A stretch of 30,478 bases of DNA from JAJOKK01 sp965370555 (GTDB lineage Bacteria > Bipolaricaulota > Bipolaricaulia > UBA7950 > UBA9294). This document shows positions 1-8,056 of the stretch, piece after piece. The translations under genes and the position numbers were made by a program. The notes beneath the pieces were generated by a model. That model was not told the DNA's origin. It worked only from the letters and a program-made list of their open reading frames with translations, and did not search any database. Within the stretch, counting starts at the first letter, position 1. The number at the start of each line of letters is the position of its first letter. The stretch is from assembly GCA_965370555.1 (NCBI GenBank), contig CBDUVB010000018.1, positions 1 to 30,478 of the forward strand. The letters are read 5' to 3'.

Positions 1-2
1 AT

Positions 3-140
3 GGGAAGATCTACTTCAAGGTCTACGTTGCCCCAGGGATGGAGGATGAATTCCTTTCCCTTGCCGTTCGCCTGCGGGAGGTGGCGGCGATTGGGGAGGT
101 CATTCGCGGGGAGGACGATGAAGCTCCTGAGACCGGATGA
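3..140 (+). CDS. C-terminal end of an unidentified protein (5' truncated by window)
   Basis: The third forward frame is open from the window edge to a TGA at 138-140. It encodes 45 residues beginning GKIYFKVYVAPGMEDEF and ending in an acidic tail (EDDEAPETG). The reading frame overlaps the start of the next gene by 23 bases, as is usual for translationally coupled genes. Acidic and hydrophobic residues alternate in a way typical of a real protein, whereas the competing frame 1 reads an arginine-rich, low-plausibility stretch over the same bases. I do not recognise the family from so short a piece. Confidence 0.55.
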   Translation, partial: GKIYFKVYVAPGMEDEFLSLAVRLREVAAIGEVIRGEDDEAPETG

Positions 141-537
141 GAGGGCTTCCTCGATCTTTGCGATCGACTATAAAAGACTCTACCGCGACGGGAAACGAGC
201 GCTCCTCTTCGACCTTGATAATACCCTTGGTGGCCGTCGGCCGAGGCGGTTGGAACCGGAGGTGTACGCTCTATTGGAAGACCTGACAACGCTGGGATTC
301 CGTGTAGGGATCCTCACCAACCGGCGCTGGGGGACCGGTGATCCGGTGATCGTAGAACTGGGGCGCAAGTACCCGCTACGCGTTCGGGCGGGAAAGCCGA
401 GAAAGGGTGGATTCAAGGAGATACTTTCTCAACTCGACATTTCCTACGAGCGTGCGGTGATGATCGGCGATCGCCTGTTCACCGATGTTTTCGGAGCCAA
501 CCGGCTGGGGATTTACTCCATTCGAATTCATCGTTAG
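118..537 (+). CDS. YqeG-like HAD-superfamily (IIIA) phosphatase
   Basis: A 139-residue protein of the small, capless HAD subfamily III. Motif I is FDLDNT (nucleophile Asp32, acid/base Asp34). Motif II is the ILTNRR strand. A conserved KP(R)KGGF stretch follows, and motif IV is GDRLFTDV followed by GANRLGIYSI, the signature of the YqeG/GEP4 group. Members dephosphorylate phosphorylated small molecules (phosphatidylglycerophosphate in the mitochondrial homologue); the bacterial substrate is not established. I chose the ATG at 118 rather than an upstream ATG because GGGGAGG lies just upstream, the length then matches the family, and the preceding residues would be an unnatural arginine-rich extension. 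Motif I ends in LGG rather than the usual LV/LT, a small oddity. Confidence 0.8.
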   Translation: MKLLRPDERASSIFAIDYKRLYRDGKRALLFDLDNTLGGRRPRRLEPEVYALLEDLTTLGFRVGILTNRRWGTGDPVIVELGRKYPLRVRAGKPRKGGFKEILSQLDISYERAVMIGDRLFTDVFGANRLGIYSIRIHR

Positions 538-732
538 TTCTGGAGTGCACGGTATTACGCTTCCCCACAGCACTATCTCCGGTGTTGGCGGCAACCCCCC
601 GATCGGCTATCATTCGCCTCGTGACAAAGGGGGAAGGAATGCCGCACGACAGTGCATCTTGCTTATCCAGACGAAGTTTCTTGTCCGTTCTTTCTCTTAA
701 AAAAAAACAAGCGATGCAGGAGGTAACAACGG

Positions 733-1644
733 ATGAACATGAAGCATCTCGTCTCTCTTGCCGATCTCTCTACTGAAGAGATCTACGAAGTCCTGGAGAC
801 GGCACGCAACCTGAAGCTCGAACTGCGTGCCGGGGTCAAGCATAACATGCTCGCCGGGAGGACGCTGGCGATGATCTTCCAGAAGCCGTCCCTGCGGACG
901 CGCGTCTCCTTCGAGAATGGGATGAATCAACTTGGGGGGAACGCGATCTACCTGGGGCCGGATGATATCAAACTCGGAAAGAGGGAGACGACCGAGGATA
1001 TCGCGATCGTCCTCTCGGGGTATGTGGATGGAATCATGGCAAGAGTGTTCGAGCACCGCACGATTGTCGATCTGGCAAAGTACGCATCTGTTCCTGTGAT
1101 CAACGCGTTATGCGATCGTTACCATCCGTGCCAGATCCTCGGTGATCTGTTGACAATAATGGAGAAGAAACGCGAGCTTGCCGGGTTGACCCTTGCCTTC
1201 ATCGGCGATGGGAACAACGTGGCTCACTCCCTGATCAATGGGTGCACCAAGGTAGGGATTCATTTCCGTATCGCCTGTCCTAAGGGGTATGAACCGGAGG
1301 AGACGATCGTGCGTGCAGCGCGCGGTGCAGGTGGGGCGATCGAGATCATGCACGATCCAAAGGAGGCGGCACGGGGCGCGGACGTTCTCTACACCGACGT
1401 GTGGGCGAGTATGGGGGAGGAGGCGCAAGCTGCCGAGAAGAGACACGCCTTCTCCGGATTCACCGTGGACGAAACGCTCCTCGAACTGGCCGATCCCGAG
1501 GCGCTCGTGATGCACTGCCTCCCCGCACATTATGATGAAGAGATCACCTACGGGGCCTCCCGCAGCGTGGGGAGCGCGATCTTCGACCAGGCGGAGAACA
1601 GAATGCACGCGCAGAAAGCGGTTCTCGCCCTCCTGATGGTATAA
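733..1644 (+). CDS. argF: Ornithine carbamoyltransferase
   Basis: This 303-residue cytosolic enzyme transfers a carbamoyl group from carbamoyl phosphate to ornithine, giving citrulline in arginine synthesis; the reverse direction serves the deiminase pathway. The carbamoyl-phosphate loop is SLRTR (residues 53-57) within FQKPSLRTRVSFE. Further family motifs are MARVFEH near 102, HPCQ at 131-134, the DVWASMGEE ornithine-binding loop, and HCLPAH near the C terminus. Length and motif order match anabolic ArgF, and DVWASMG separates it from aspartate carbamoyltransferase. The start is set by AGGAGGTAAC, 9 bases upstream of ATG 733; ATG 739 is possible. It lies 8 bases ahead of the citrate-lyase-type gene, so it is probably co-transcribed with it, an unusual neighbourhood for argF. 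No other arginine genes are in the window. Confidence 0.93.
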   Translation: MNMKHLVSLADLSTEEIYEVLETARNLKLELRAGVKHNMLAGRTLAMIFQKPSLRTRVSFENGMNQLGGNAIYLGPDDIKLGKRETTEDIAIVLSGYVDGIMARVFEHRTIVDLAKYASVPVINALCDRYHPCQILGDLLTIMEKKRELAGLTLAFIGDGNNVAHSLINGCTKVGIHFRIACPKGYEPEETIVRAARGAGGAIEIMHDPKEAARGADVLYTDVWASMGEEAQAAEKRHAFSGFTVDETLLELADPEALVMHCLPAHYDEEITYGASRSVGSAIFDQAENRMHAQKAVLALLMV

Positions 1645-1652
1645 GGAGAATT

Positions 1653-2822
1653 ATGAGCACGCGACAGGTAACAATCGGCTCAGAGGGCAAGGGGGATTGT
1701 ATCATTACGGTGGCTCCATCTGCATTGCTTAAGATCGAGATCGAGGCGGGGAACGCGAGGCTCGTGGAGCGAGGGATTCGTATTGTCATCGAAGCGACCG
1801 CGGAAGCAATGGGAATCACCGCGGCGAAGATCACGGTGATGGATAGGGGTGCACTCGACTACGTCCTTGCCGCGCGAGTGGAGACGGCGCTGCAAACGGT
1901 CTTTCCAGAGGTCGCCTCCCCGATACGGCGGACAGTTGAGCGCGCCACGACCGCGCGAGACCGCCTGCGCCGAAGCCGACTCTACGCGCCAGGGAACAAC
2001 CCGCGTCTCCTTGCGGGAATCGATCTCCACGACGCGGATTGTATCCTTCTCGACCTGGAGGATTCGGTCCCGTTGCAAGAGAAGAGTGCAGCGCGGATCC
2101 TGGTGAAACACCTGTTGATGACGCTCGACCTTCCCGAGGCGTGGGTGCGGATCAACCCTCTCTCCTCGTACGGTGCGAACGACCTCGATGAGGTCGTGTT
2201 GGGGCGACCGCACGGGATCTGTCTTCCCAAGGCAGAGTCGGCCGCCGATGTTGAGGCCCTCGCGCAAACCCTCTCTGAGAAGGAACGCGAACTCGGGATC
2301 CCGATTGGAACGACCTATATCATGCCGATCATCGAGACGGCAAAAGGGATCCTCCACGCCGAAGATATCTGCACCGCAGACGAACGTGTGATTGTAGTCT
2401 CCTTTGGAGCCGAGGATTTCACACGCGATATGGGTGCCAAGAGGACGCGCGACAGCCTCCTCTTTGCGCGATCGATGCTTGTCACAGCGGCGAAATCAGC
2501 AGGGATCCAGGCCTCGGACACCGTCTATGCCGACCTCACGGACGAAGCAGGGTTGATCGCCGAGACTAAGCTGGCGCGCGACCTTGGTTTCGACGGGAAG
2601 GGAGCGATCAATCCGCGCCAGATCGAGCCGATCCACAGTGTCTTCTCCCCGAGCGAGGAGGAGATTGAGGAGGCAATGAAAGTTATCTCTGCGGCAGAAG
2701 AAGCGGAGAGGAAGGGAATGGGAGCCGTGGCGCTTGGAGGTAAGATGATTGACCGACCGGTCTTAGAACGTGCCCGCCGCACATTGCGCCTCGCCCGGCT
2801 GACTGAGGAGGGATCACGATGA
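1653..2822 (+). CDS. Citrate lyase gamma-beta fusion (CitD-CitE)
   Basis: A 389-residue fusion. Residues 1-85 or so match CitD, the acyl-carrier subunit: a GSEGKGDCIITVAP start region and the hallmark DRGALDYVLAARVETAL at 64-80. Residues about 107-385 are a complete CitE/HpcH-type TIM-barrel lyase: RSRLYAPGNNPRLL, ILLDLEDSV near 131-139, LPKAES, PIIETAKGI, and SFGAEDFTRDMG. CitE cleaves citryl-ACP (or citramalyl-ACP) to acetyl-ACP and oxaloacetate (or pyruvate). CitD and CitE are normally separate genes, so the fusion is notable. The serine that carries the phosphoribosyl-dephospho-CoA arm (ESSD in Klebsiella CitD) aligns by eye to GKGD here; Ser10 is the nearest serine. The start is ATG 1653 behind AAGGAGA. 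Its TGA overlaps the citF start (ATGA). The substrate, citrate or citramalate, cannot be decided from sequence alone. Confidence 0.9.
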   Translation: MSTRQVTIGSEGKGDCIITVAPSALLKIEIEAGNARLVERGIRIVIEATAEAMGITAAKITVMDRGALDYVLAARVETALQTVFPEVASPIRRTVERATTARDRLRRSRLYAPGNNPRLLAGIDLHDADCILLDLEDSVPLQEKSAARILVKHLLMTLDLPEAWVRINPLSSYGANDLDEVVLGRPHGICLPKAESAADVEALAQTLSEKERELGIPIGTTYIMPIIETAKGILHAEDICTADERVIVVSFGAEDFTRDMGAKRTRDSLLFARSMLVTAAKSAGIQASDTVYADLTDEAGLIAETKLARDLGFDGKGAINPRQIEPIHSVFSPSEEEIEEAMKVISAAEEAERKGMGAVALGGKMIDRPVLERARRTLRLARLTEEGSR

Positions 2823-4363
2823 AGAACGCGCTTGGGCGCGAGATACCAAAGCAGATCGACGGCCGCGTGCTACATCCGTTCCAGGGAGCGTTCGGGACAG
2901 AACCATCCGGGAGGAAGGTAGCCCGCCCGCAGAAGTTCATCGGGCTGAACGAGAATAAGGTCCTTCACTCGATCGAAGAAGCGATCGAGGCGGCCGGCCT
3001 CAAGAGTGGAATGACGATCTCATTCCATCACTCCTTCCGCGACGGCGACCGGCTGGTGAACATGGTTGTCGATGCCTGCGCGCACATGGGGCTGAAGGAC
3101 CTACGACTATTCCCCACGGCCCTCTTCTCGGTGCACGCGCCATTGATCGAGCACATCGAGAAGGGCGTTGTGACTAGGATCGAGGGCTCGATGAATGGGC
3201 CGATCGGTGCTTTCGTCTCTCAAGGGGGAAAGCTTGCAGCCCCGGCGGTCCTCCGTTCACACGGAGCCCGCTGGCGCGCGGTTGAGGCAGGGGACGTCAA
3301 GATAGATGTCGCGTTCATCGCCGCCGCGCAGGCCGACCCGTACGGGAATGCAACCGGGATTAGCGGGAAGACCCCGTGCGGCCCGATCACCTTCTCCGCC
3401 GTCGATGCGATGTACGCTGAAAAGACGGTTGTGGTGACTAACGACCTCGCTCCCTATCCGGTTTACCCGTTCGAGATTCAGCAGGGGTGGACCGACTATG
3501 TGGTCGTGGTCGATGAGATTGGCGACCCGGAGAGCATAGCCTCGGGAACGCTTAAGATCACCCGTTCCCCGACGCGTCTTCGCATCGCCAAGCTTGCTGC
3601 CGCTGCGGTGGTGGCCTCTGGGTACCTCGTGGATGGATTCAACTTCCAGGGAGGGGCTGGTGGGATCTCACTCGCCGCGACGAAATTTGTGGGAGAGGAG
3701 ATGTCAAGAGCGGGAATTATCGGGGGATTCGCCATGGGTGGCGGGACGAAACTCATTGTCGATATGCTACATCGAGGAACTGTACGGACGATCCTCGATG
3801 GTCAGGCGTTTGACCTTGATGCAATCGTGTCACTGCGCGAGGATACGAACCATGTGATCATGGATCCCGGACACTATGCGAACTACGATTCCCGCGGCTG
3901 TTCTACCTACATGCTCGACGCGGCATTCCTCGGGGCGACCGAGGTCGACCTTGCCTTCAACGTCAACGTCAACACCCACTCCGATGGGCAGCTCCTGCAC
4001 GGGATCGGGGGGCACCAAGACGTTGCGTCCGGGGCGAAGATGACTGTGATTACGATCCCTTCACTCCGCGGGAGACTACCGGTGATCGTTGAGCGGGTGA
4101 CTACGGTGACGACCCCGGGCGAGGTGGTCGATGTCGTCGTGACCGAACGGGGGATTGCGGTCAACCCGAGGCGAGAAGACTTAAAGGAACGCTTCCTTGC
4201 AGCCGGTCTTCCGGTGCGGGAGCTCGCGGAGATTAAGGCGGAGGCGGATCGTCTCACCCAGCCTCCGCGCAGGCCGATATTTGGAGATGAGGTGGTCGCC
4301 ATCATCGAATGGCGTGACGGAACGGTTATCGATGCTGTAAGGAGGGTTGTCGGATGGGAGTGA
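2819..4363 (+). CDS. citF: Citrate lyase alpha subunit (acyl-ACP:citrate ACP transferase)
   Basis: A 514-residue protein of the CitF family, close to the usual 500-520. CitF swaps the acetyl group on the ACP arm for citrate (or citramalate), making the thioester that CitE cleaves. Seen in the sequence: an N-terminal region with KIPxxIDGR-like text (EIPKQIDGRVLHPFQGAF), GMTISFHHSFRDGD near residue 64, the glycine-rich NFQGGAGGISLA near 274, GGFAMGGGTK, the GIGGHQDVASGAK motif near 408, and RGIAVNPRR near 458, all typical of CoA-transferase-like CitF. It begins with a 4-base ATGA overlap with citDE and its end overlaps the HD gene by 10 bases, so the genes are translationally coupled. No citC ligase, citX or citG (arm synthesis and attachment) is in the window. 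Confidence 0.92.
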   Translation: MKNALGREIPKQIDGRVLHPFQGAFGTEPSGRKVARPQKFIGLNENKVLHSIEEAIEAAGLKSGMTISFHHSFRDGDRLVNMVVDACAHMGLKDLRLFPTALFSVHAPLIEHIEKGVVTRIEGSMNGPIGAFVSQGGKLAAPAVLRSHGARWRAVEAGDVKIDVAFIAAAQADPYGNATGISGKTPCGPITFSAVDAMYAEKTVVVTNDLAPYPVYPFEIQQGWTDYVVVVDEIGDPESIASGTLKITRSPTRLRIAKLAAAAVVASGYLVDGFNFQGGAGGISLAATKFVGEEMSRAGIIGGFAMGGGTKLIVDMLHRGTVRTILDGQAFDLDAIVSLREDTNHVIMDPGHYANYDSRGCSTYMLDAAFLGATEVDLAFNVNVNTHSDGQLLHGIGGHQDVASGAKMTVITIPSLRGRLPVIVERVTTVTTPGEVVDVVVTERGIAVNPRREDLKERFLAAGLPVRELAEIKAEADRLTQPPRRPIFGDEVVAIIEWRDGTVIDAVRRVVGWE

Positions 4364-4908
4364 GGGAAGAGCTGTTGGTGATCCTGCCGGAGATCGATCT
4401 ATTCAAGGATGTGGGGTTGCGCGAGAAGGTCCTCGCCACCTGGGAGGAGGCGCTCGCCCGAGGAGGCTGGAAGCCAAAGGATATCGAACGGATGCCATTC
4501 ACCCTGGCAAAGAAGGTAAACATCAACTTCGCGCAGCACGTCAGGAGCGTCACCAAAATCTGCCTTGCAGTCGCAGAGACGTTCGACGAGATCTACGAGG
4601 GGGAGCTTGTGCTCGATCACGATACCCTACTTGCCGGGGCGCTTCTACACGACGTTGGAAAGCTCCTGGAGATGGAAGAAGAGGATGGCGTCTTCCGCAA
4701 GAGCGCGGATGGAAAGCTCGTGCGACATCCGTTCTCCGGTGTTGCCCTCGCTGATGCTAAAGGACTCCCTGCAAAGGTCCTCCACATTATAGGGACCCAT
4801 TCCAAGGAGGGTGACCCCTATAAACGGACGCCGGAGGCGATCATCCTCCACTACGCCGACTTCATGAACTTCGATCCGATCGAGGAGATACATCCCCCAA
4901 GGGGGTGA
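4354..4908 (+). CDS. HD-domain phosphohydrolase, function unknown
   Basis: A 184-residue soluble protein with a complete HD metal-binding signature: His62 (AQHVRSV), His99-Asp100 (LLHDVGK), His125 (HPFSG), His149 (GTHS) and Asp169 (HYADF). The arrangement resembles the small HD/HDIG hydrolases that act on nucleotides or phosphorylated metabolites. SD AAGGAGGG lies inside the end of citF, and the coding region overlaps citF by 10 bases. The next gene begins 5 bases after its stop. Being embedded between the lyase and hydratase genes, it probably serves the same pathway, for example hydrolysing a cofactor or damaged CoA-type by-product; this is inference from position only. No sensor or output domain is fused to it. 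Confidence 0.75.
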   Translation: MGVREELLVILPEIDLFKDVGLREKVLATWEEALARGGWKPKDIERMPFTLAKKVNINFAQHVRSVTKICLAVAETFDEIYEGELVLDHDTLLAGALLHDVGKLLEMEEEDGVFRKSADGKLVRHPFSGVALADAKGLPAKVLHIIGTHSKEGDPYKRTPEAIILHYADFMNFDPIEEIHPPRG

Positions 4909-4913
4909 TGGAA

Positions 4914-6185
4914 ATGGGAATGACCTTCGCTCAGAAGATTCTCGCCCAGAAAGCGGGACTCGATCATGTAGAGGTTGGACAGATCGTGGAGATCGAACCC
5001 GACTACTGCCTCTCGCACGACAATACGGCCGCTATCGCAAAGACGTTCAAGAAGATCGGGGTCGAACGGGTAAAGTATCCCGAGAGGTTCGTGATCGTCC
5101 TCGACCACACTGTCCCTGCCTCGACCGAGAAGTACGCGTTGGGGCACAAGGAGATACGCGAATTCGTTGCAGCTCAGGGGATCCCGAACTTCTACGACGC
5201 TGGGGTAGGAATCTGCCACCAGGTCCTGCCTGAGAAGGGGTTCGCCCTTCCCGGCAAGCTGATCTTAGGATCGGACTCCCATACCACTACTTATGGGGCG
5301 TTTGGAGCCTTCTCCGCTGGTATCGGCCGCTCGGAGATGGCCGTCCTCTACGCGACCGGGAAAATCTGGTTGAAGACCCCAGCGAGCTTCAAGATCGTCG
5401 TCTCCGGGCAGTTAGAAGGACCAGTGACCTCCAAGGATCTGATCCTGAAAATCATCGGTGAGATCGGTGCTGATGGAGCGCTCTACCGCTCGATTGAGTT
5501 CGCCGGTGAGGCGATAGAAGAGATGAGCCTCTCATCGCGCATGGTCCTGTCCAATATGGCGATAGAGTGCGGCGCGAAGAACGGGTACATCGCTCCCGAC
5601 GAGAAGACGCTCTCGTTCCTGGAAGACCGTGCTGTGGCCGAGTACACGCCGGTCTTCCCCGATCCGGACGCCGAGTACGAGAGAATGATCAAGTTCGACG
5701 CCTCGACCCTAGCTCCGCAGGTCGCCTGCCCTCACACGGTCGACAACGTTGTCCCGGTCGAGGAAGTCGAAGGGACGAAGATTCATCAAGCGCTCCTCGG
5801 CACATGCACCAACGGTCGGTTGGAGGACTTGCGATTGGCGGCGAGGATTCTCGAAGGAAAGATGGTTGCCAAGGGCGCACGCATGCTCGTTCTTCCCGCT
5901 TCGCAGGAAGTATTATTGCAGGCGCTCTCCGAGGGGCTGATCGACACGTTTGTTCAGGCGGGAGCAATGGTCCTCAATCCCGGCTGCGGCCCATGCCTCG
6001 GCGCGCATCAGGGAGTGCTCGCCCCGGGTGAGGTTTGCCTGTCGACGGCGAACCGTAACTTTAAGGGGCGGATGGGATCGCGGGATGCGGAGATCTACCT
6101 TGCCTCGCCAGCGACCGTCGCCGTGTCGGCGATCACCGGCGCGATCATCGATCCGCGCAAGGTATTTGCAGGAGGTGCGAAATGA
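4914..6185 (+). CDS. 3-isopropylmalate dehydratase/aconitase-family large subunit
   Basis: A 423-residue [4Fe-4S] hydro-lyase large subunit of the LeuC/HacA/Dmd type. Substrate and cluster motifs are LILGSDSHTTTYGAFGAFSAGIGRSE near residues 115-140, GTCTNGRLEDL (first cluster cysteine), and NPGCGPCLGAHQGVL (second and third cysteines), followed by the TANRNFKGRMGSRDAEIYLASPATVA arm near the C terminus. These enzymes isomerise isopropylmalate, homocitrate or citrate, or hydrate mesaconate/maleate-type acids. The family does not reveal which. I chose ATG 4914 because AAGGGGGTGA sits 6-7 bases before it and the protein then starts MGMTFAQKIL as relatives do; upstream starts at 4905 and 4908 lie in the ribosome site. 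It follows CitDEF-HD, which favours a citrate/isocitrate or mesaconate/citramalate role over leucine synthesis. Confidence 0.88.
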   Translation: MGMTFAQKILAQKAGLDHVEVGQIVEIEPDYCLSHDNTAAIAKTFKKIGVERVKYPERFVIVLDHTVPASTEKYALGHKEIREFVAAQGIPNFYDAGVGICHQVLPEKGFALPGKLILGSDSHTTTYGAFGAFSAGIGRSEMAVLYATGKIWLKTPASFKIVVSGQLEGPVTSKDLILKIIGEIGADGALYRSIEFAGEAIEEMSLSSRMVLSNMAIECGAKNGYIAPDEKTLSFLEDRAVAEYTPVFPDPDAEYERMIKFDASTLAPQVACPHTVDNVVPVEEVEGTKIHQALLGTCTNGRLEDLRLAARILEGKMVAKGARMLVLPASQEVLLQALSEGLIDTFVQAGAMVLNPGCGPCLGAHQGVLAPGEVCLSTANRNFKGRMGSRDAEIYLASPATVAVSAITGAIIDPRKVFAGGAK

Positions 6186-6673
6186 TCGAAGGACGAGTCT
6201 GGAAGTACGGCGATGATGTGAATACCGACGTCATCTTCCCCGGCAAGTACACCTATCAACCGATGGAACCAGCAGAAATGGCCGAGCACGCCATGGAAGA
6301 TCTTGATTCTTCCTTCGCTAAGGAAGTGAAGACGGGGGATGTGATCGTTGCGGGCGCGAACTTCGGTTGCGGCTCATCACGCGAGCAAGCCGCGACATGT
6401 CTCAAAGCCGCTGGCGTCTCTGCGGTGATCGCCAAATCCTTCTCCCGCATCTTCTTCCGCAACGCGATCAACAACGGCCTTCCTGTGATCGAGCTTTCAG
6501 ACGGCATCGACTCGATGAAGAAGGGCGGTACCGTCTCGATTGACTTCGAGAAAGGGATCGTGACTCACGAAGGTAATACCTATCACTTTCCAGCCCTTCC
6601 CGTGGAAGTCCTCGCTATTCTAGAGGATGGCGGTCTTATTCCGCACGTGCGAAAGGAGTTGGGGAAGGGATGA
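6182..6673 (+). CDS. 3-isopropylmalate dehydratase/aconitase-family small subunit
   Basis: A 163-residue swivelling-domain partner of the upstream large subunit, coupled by an ATGA overlap. Motifs: WKYGDDVNTDVIFPGKY (7-23), the substrate-binding ANFGCGSSREQA (59-70), and KSFSRIFFRNAINNGLPVIE (85-104). The loop after the DVNTD motif, which tunes substrate choice in archaeal isopropylmalate and homoaconitate enzymes, reads PGKYTYQ rather than the YL-type loop I recall for those proteins. That argues mildly for another substrate. The 3' half of this gene is the apparent source of degenerate copies near 11.5, 11.9 and 25.8 kb in this window. The gene itself looks intact. Confidence 0.88.
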   Translation: MIEGRVWKYGDDVNTDVIFPGKYTYQPMEPAEMAEHAMEDLDSSFAKEVKTGDVIVAGANFGCGSSREQAATCLKAAGVSAVIAKSFSRIFFRNAINNGLPVIELSDGIDSMKKGGTVSIDFEKGIVTHEGNTYHFPALPVEVLAILEDGGLIPHVRKELGKG

Positions 6674-6776
6674 TTCCCTTTCTGGGAGTGGCAGCGAGCC
6701 GATCTTCGGATAGAGTATAGTACAAAACGGATTTTAGTGCAGCTTGAGAATTGGGTTGCGACCTTTGGTGATCATT

Positions 6777-7844
6777 ATGAAAGAACGCCTGCGCATCCAT
6801 GTAGTTTCCGAGACAGCCTTCATGATGAAGGGCCAGGGAGTTGATACGGCGTTTGTGGATTGTGTCGATCTTTTGCGGAGCTATGGAGACCTCGAAGTAG
6901 TCGTCAATGGTGAGGGCTGGGGGGATATCATGCACGCTCACACCTACGGGCCGTACTACTTCTGGAAAGGGCGCCGCTACCGTGGTCGACGGGTCTTCAC
7001 CGTACATGTCATCCCTGATTCGATCAAGGGGTCCCTCCCTGCTTGGCGGCTCTTGATGCCGTTTGTGTGCTGGTACCTGCGGAGGGTCTATTCCTACGCC
7101 GACGTCTGTATCGCCATCTCCCCCACGGTGGGACAAGCGATCCGCAAGATCGGGGCCGACACCCGCGTTGTTCAGATCTACAACCCTATTCATGTAGAGA
7201 AATTCGCGCCCTCGCAGAAGCTGCGTGCGGCGGGGCTCGAAAGACTGGGGATACCGGAGGATGCTTTCGTGGTCTTAGGGGTTGGCCAACTTGAAGGGCG
7301 TAAAGGGGTCGAAGACTTTCTCGATGTTGCTCAGGCCTGTCCAGATCTATTCTTCCTGTGGGTCGGAGGGTGTCCTTTTGGTGTGCTGACCGAGGGGATT
7401 CGCAGGCTCAACGAGCGGATCCGTACAGCGGGAGAACACGTCACCTTCCCCGGAGTATTCGAGTTAGACGATATGCCGACCATCTACAACGTAGCCGACC
7501 TTTTGCTCTTTCCAAGCTACCAAGAAACCTTCGGTCTGGTCCCGCTGGAAGCAGCAGCTGTAGGGTTGCCCGTCATTTACCGGGATCTTCCGGAGTACGC
7601 TCGGTTGTACGAGAAGCCCTATCTCAAGGCCGGGAACACAGAGGAGTTTATCGCTCTGACCAAACGGATGGCTACAGACCCCTCTTTTCGTGAAGAAGGG
7701 CGATCGATCTCCAGGGCTCTTCTCGCCCAGTTTGACAAAGAGAAAATCGGCGAGCAGCTCTTGGCCTTGTACCGCGACATCCTTGCCACGGATCGGGAGC
7801 CAGCATCGAATCCGTCCGGTGACGGGGAAACCGTGCCTAGCTGA
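6777..7844 (+). CDS. GT4-family (group 1) glycosyltransferase
   Basis: A 355-residue retaining glycosyltransferase with the GT-B fold. The N-terminal acceptor domain starts RIHVVSETAFMMKGQGVDTA with the usual glycine-rich turn. The C-terminal nucleotide-sugar domain has GVGQLEGRKGVEDFL, DMPTIYNVADLLLFPSYQETFGLVPLEAAAVGLPVI and the E-x7-E pair (ETFGLVPLE). LEGRKG contacts the donor phosphate in such proteins. The layout resembles 1,2-diacylglycerol 3-glucosyltransferases and processive lipid glycosyltransferases, so membrane glycolipid synthesis is plausible but unproven. I prefer ATG 6777; a TTG at 6744 would add 11 residues and neither has a strong ribosome site. It stands alone, 103 bases after the hydratase operon. 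No methylase or flippase is nearby. Confidence 0.85.
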   Translation: MKERLRIHVVSETAFMMKGQGVDTAFVDCVDLLRSYGDLEVVVNGEGWGDIMHAHTYGPYYFWKGRRYRGRRVFTVHVIPDSIKGSLPAWRLLMPFVCWYLRRVYSYADVCIAISPTVGQAIRKIGADTRVVQIYNPIHVEKFAPSQKLRAAGLERLGIPEDAFVVLGVGQLEGRKGVEDFLDVAQACPDLFFLWVGGCPFGVLTEGIRRLNERIRTAGEHVTFPGVFELDDMPTIYNVADLLLFPSYQETFGLVPLEAAAVGLPVIYRDLPEYARLYEKPYLKAGNTEEFIALTKRMATDPSFREEGRSISRALLAQFDKEKIGEQLLALYRDILATDREPASNPSGDGETVPS

Positions 7845-8056
7845 AGAATAGATCTTGTTTATGTCGTAATATTGTGCCTTATGTACGGCGTTACCGGTAC
7901 GTGAAGACTCTACTACCACAGCTGGAAGAATAGCGCCGGGGAGATGTCCCAACACTACAACACCGTTTTCTTCTGGTTTACCTTGAGCTACCATGCTGAT
8001 CTTACTGTGGTGCTCTCTCAATAAGTTGGTGCAGTCTTTTGCAACATATTGAACCA
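7845..8056. other. Convergent intergenic region with a possible reading-frame remnant
   Basis: This 212-base spacer separates the + strand glycosyltransferase from the - strand ABC operon. No strong terminator with a T-run is visible. On the - strand a frame starting with GTG at 8055-8057 overlaps the permease stop and stays open across the spacer. It encodes protein-like text (HSKISMVAQGKPEENG, then VESSRTGNAVHKAQYYDIN) before running antisense through the glycosyltransferase. It may be the start of a truncated fourth operon gene. I could not assign it. Confidence 0.3.

Noticed and set aside
1..117. N-terminal extension of the HAD phosphatase to the ATG at position 1
   Set aside because: Arginine-rich text unlike the family. 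Frame 3 over the same bases is a better coding frame and ends in a 23-base overlap with the ATG at 118.
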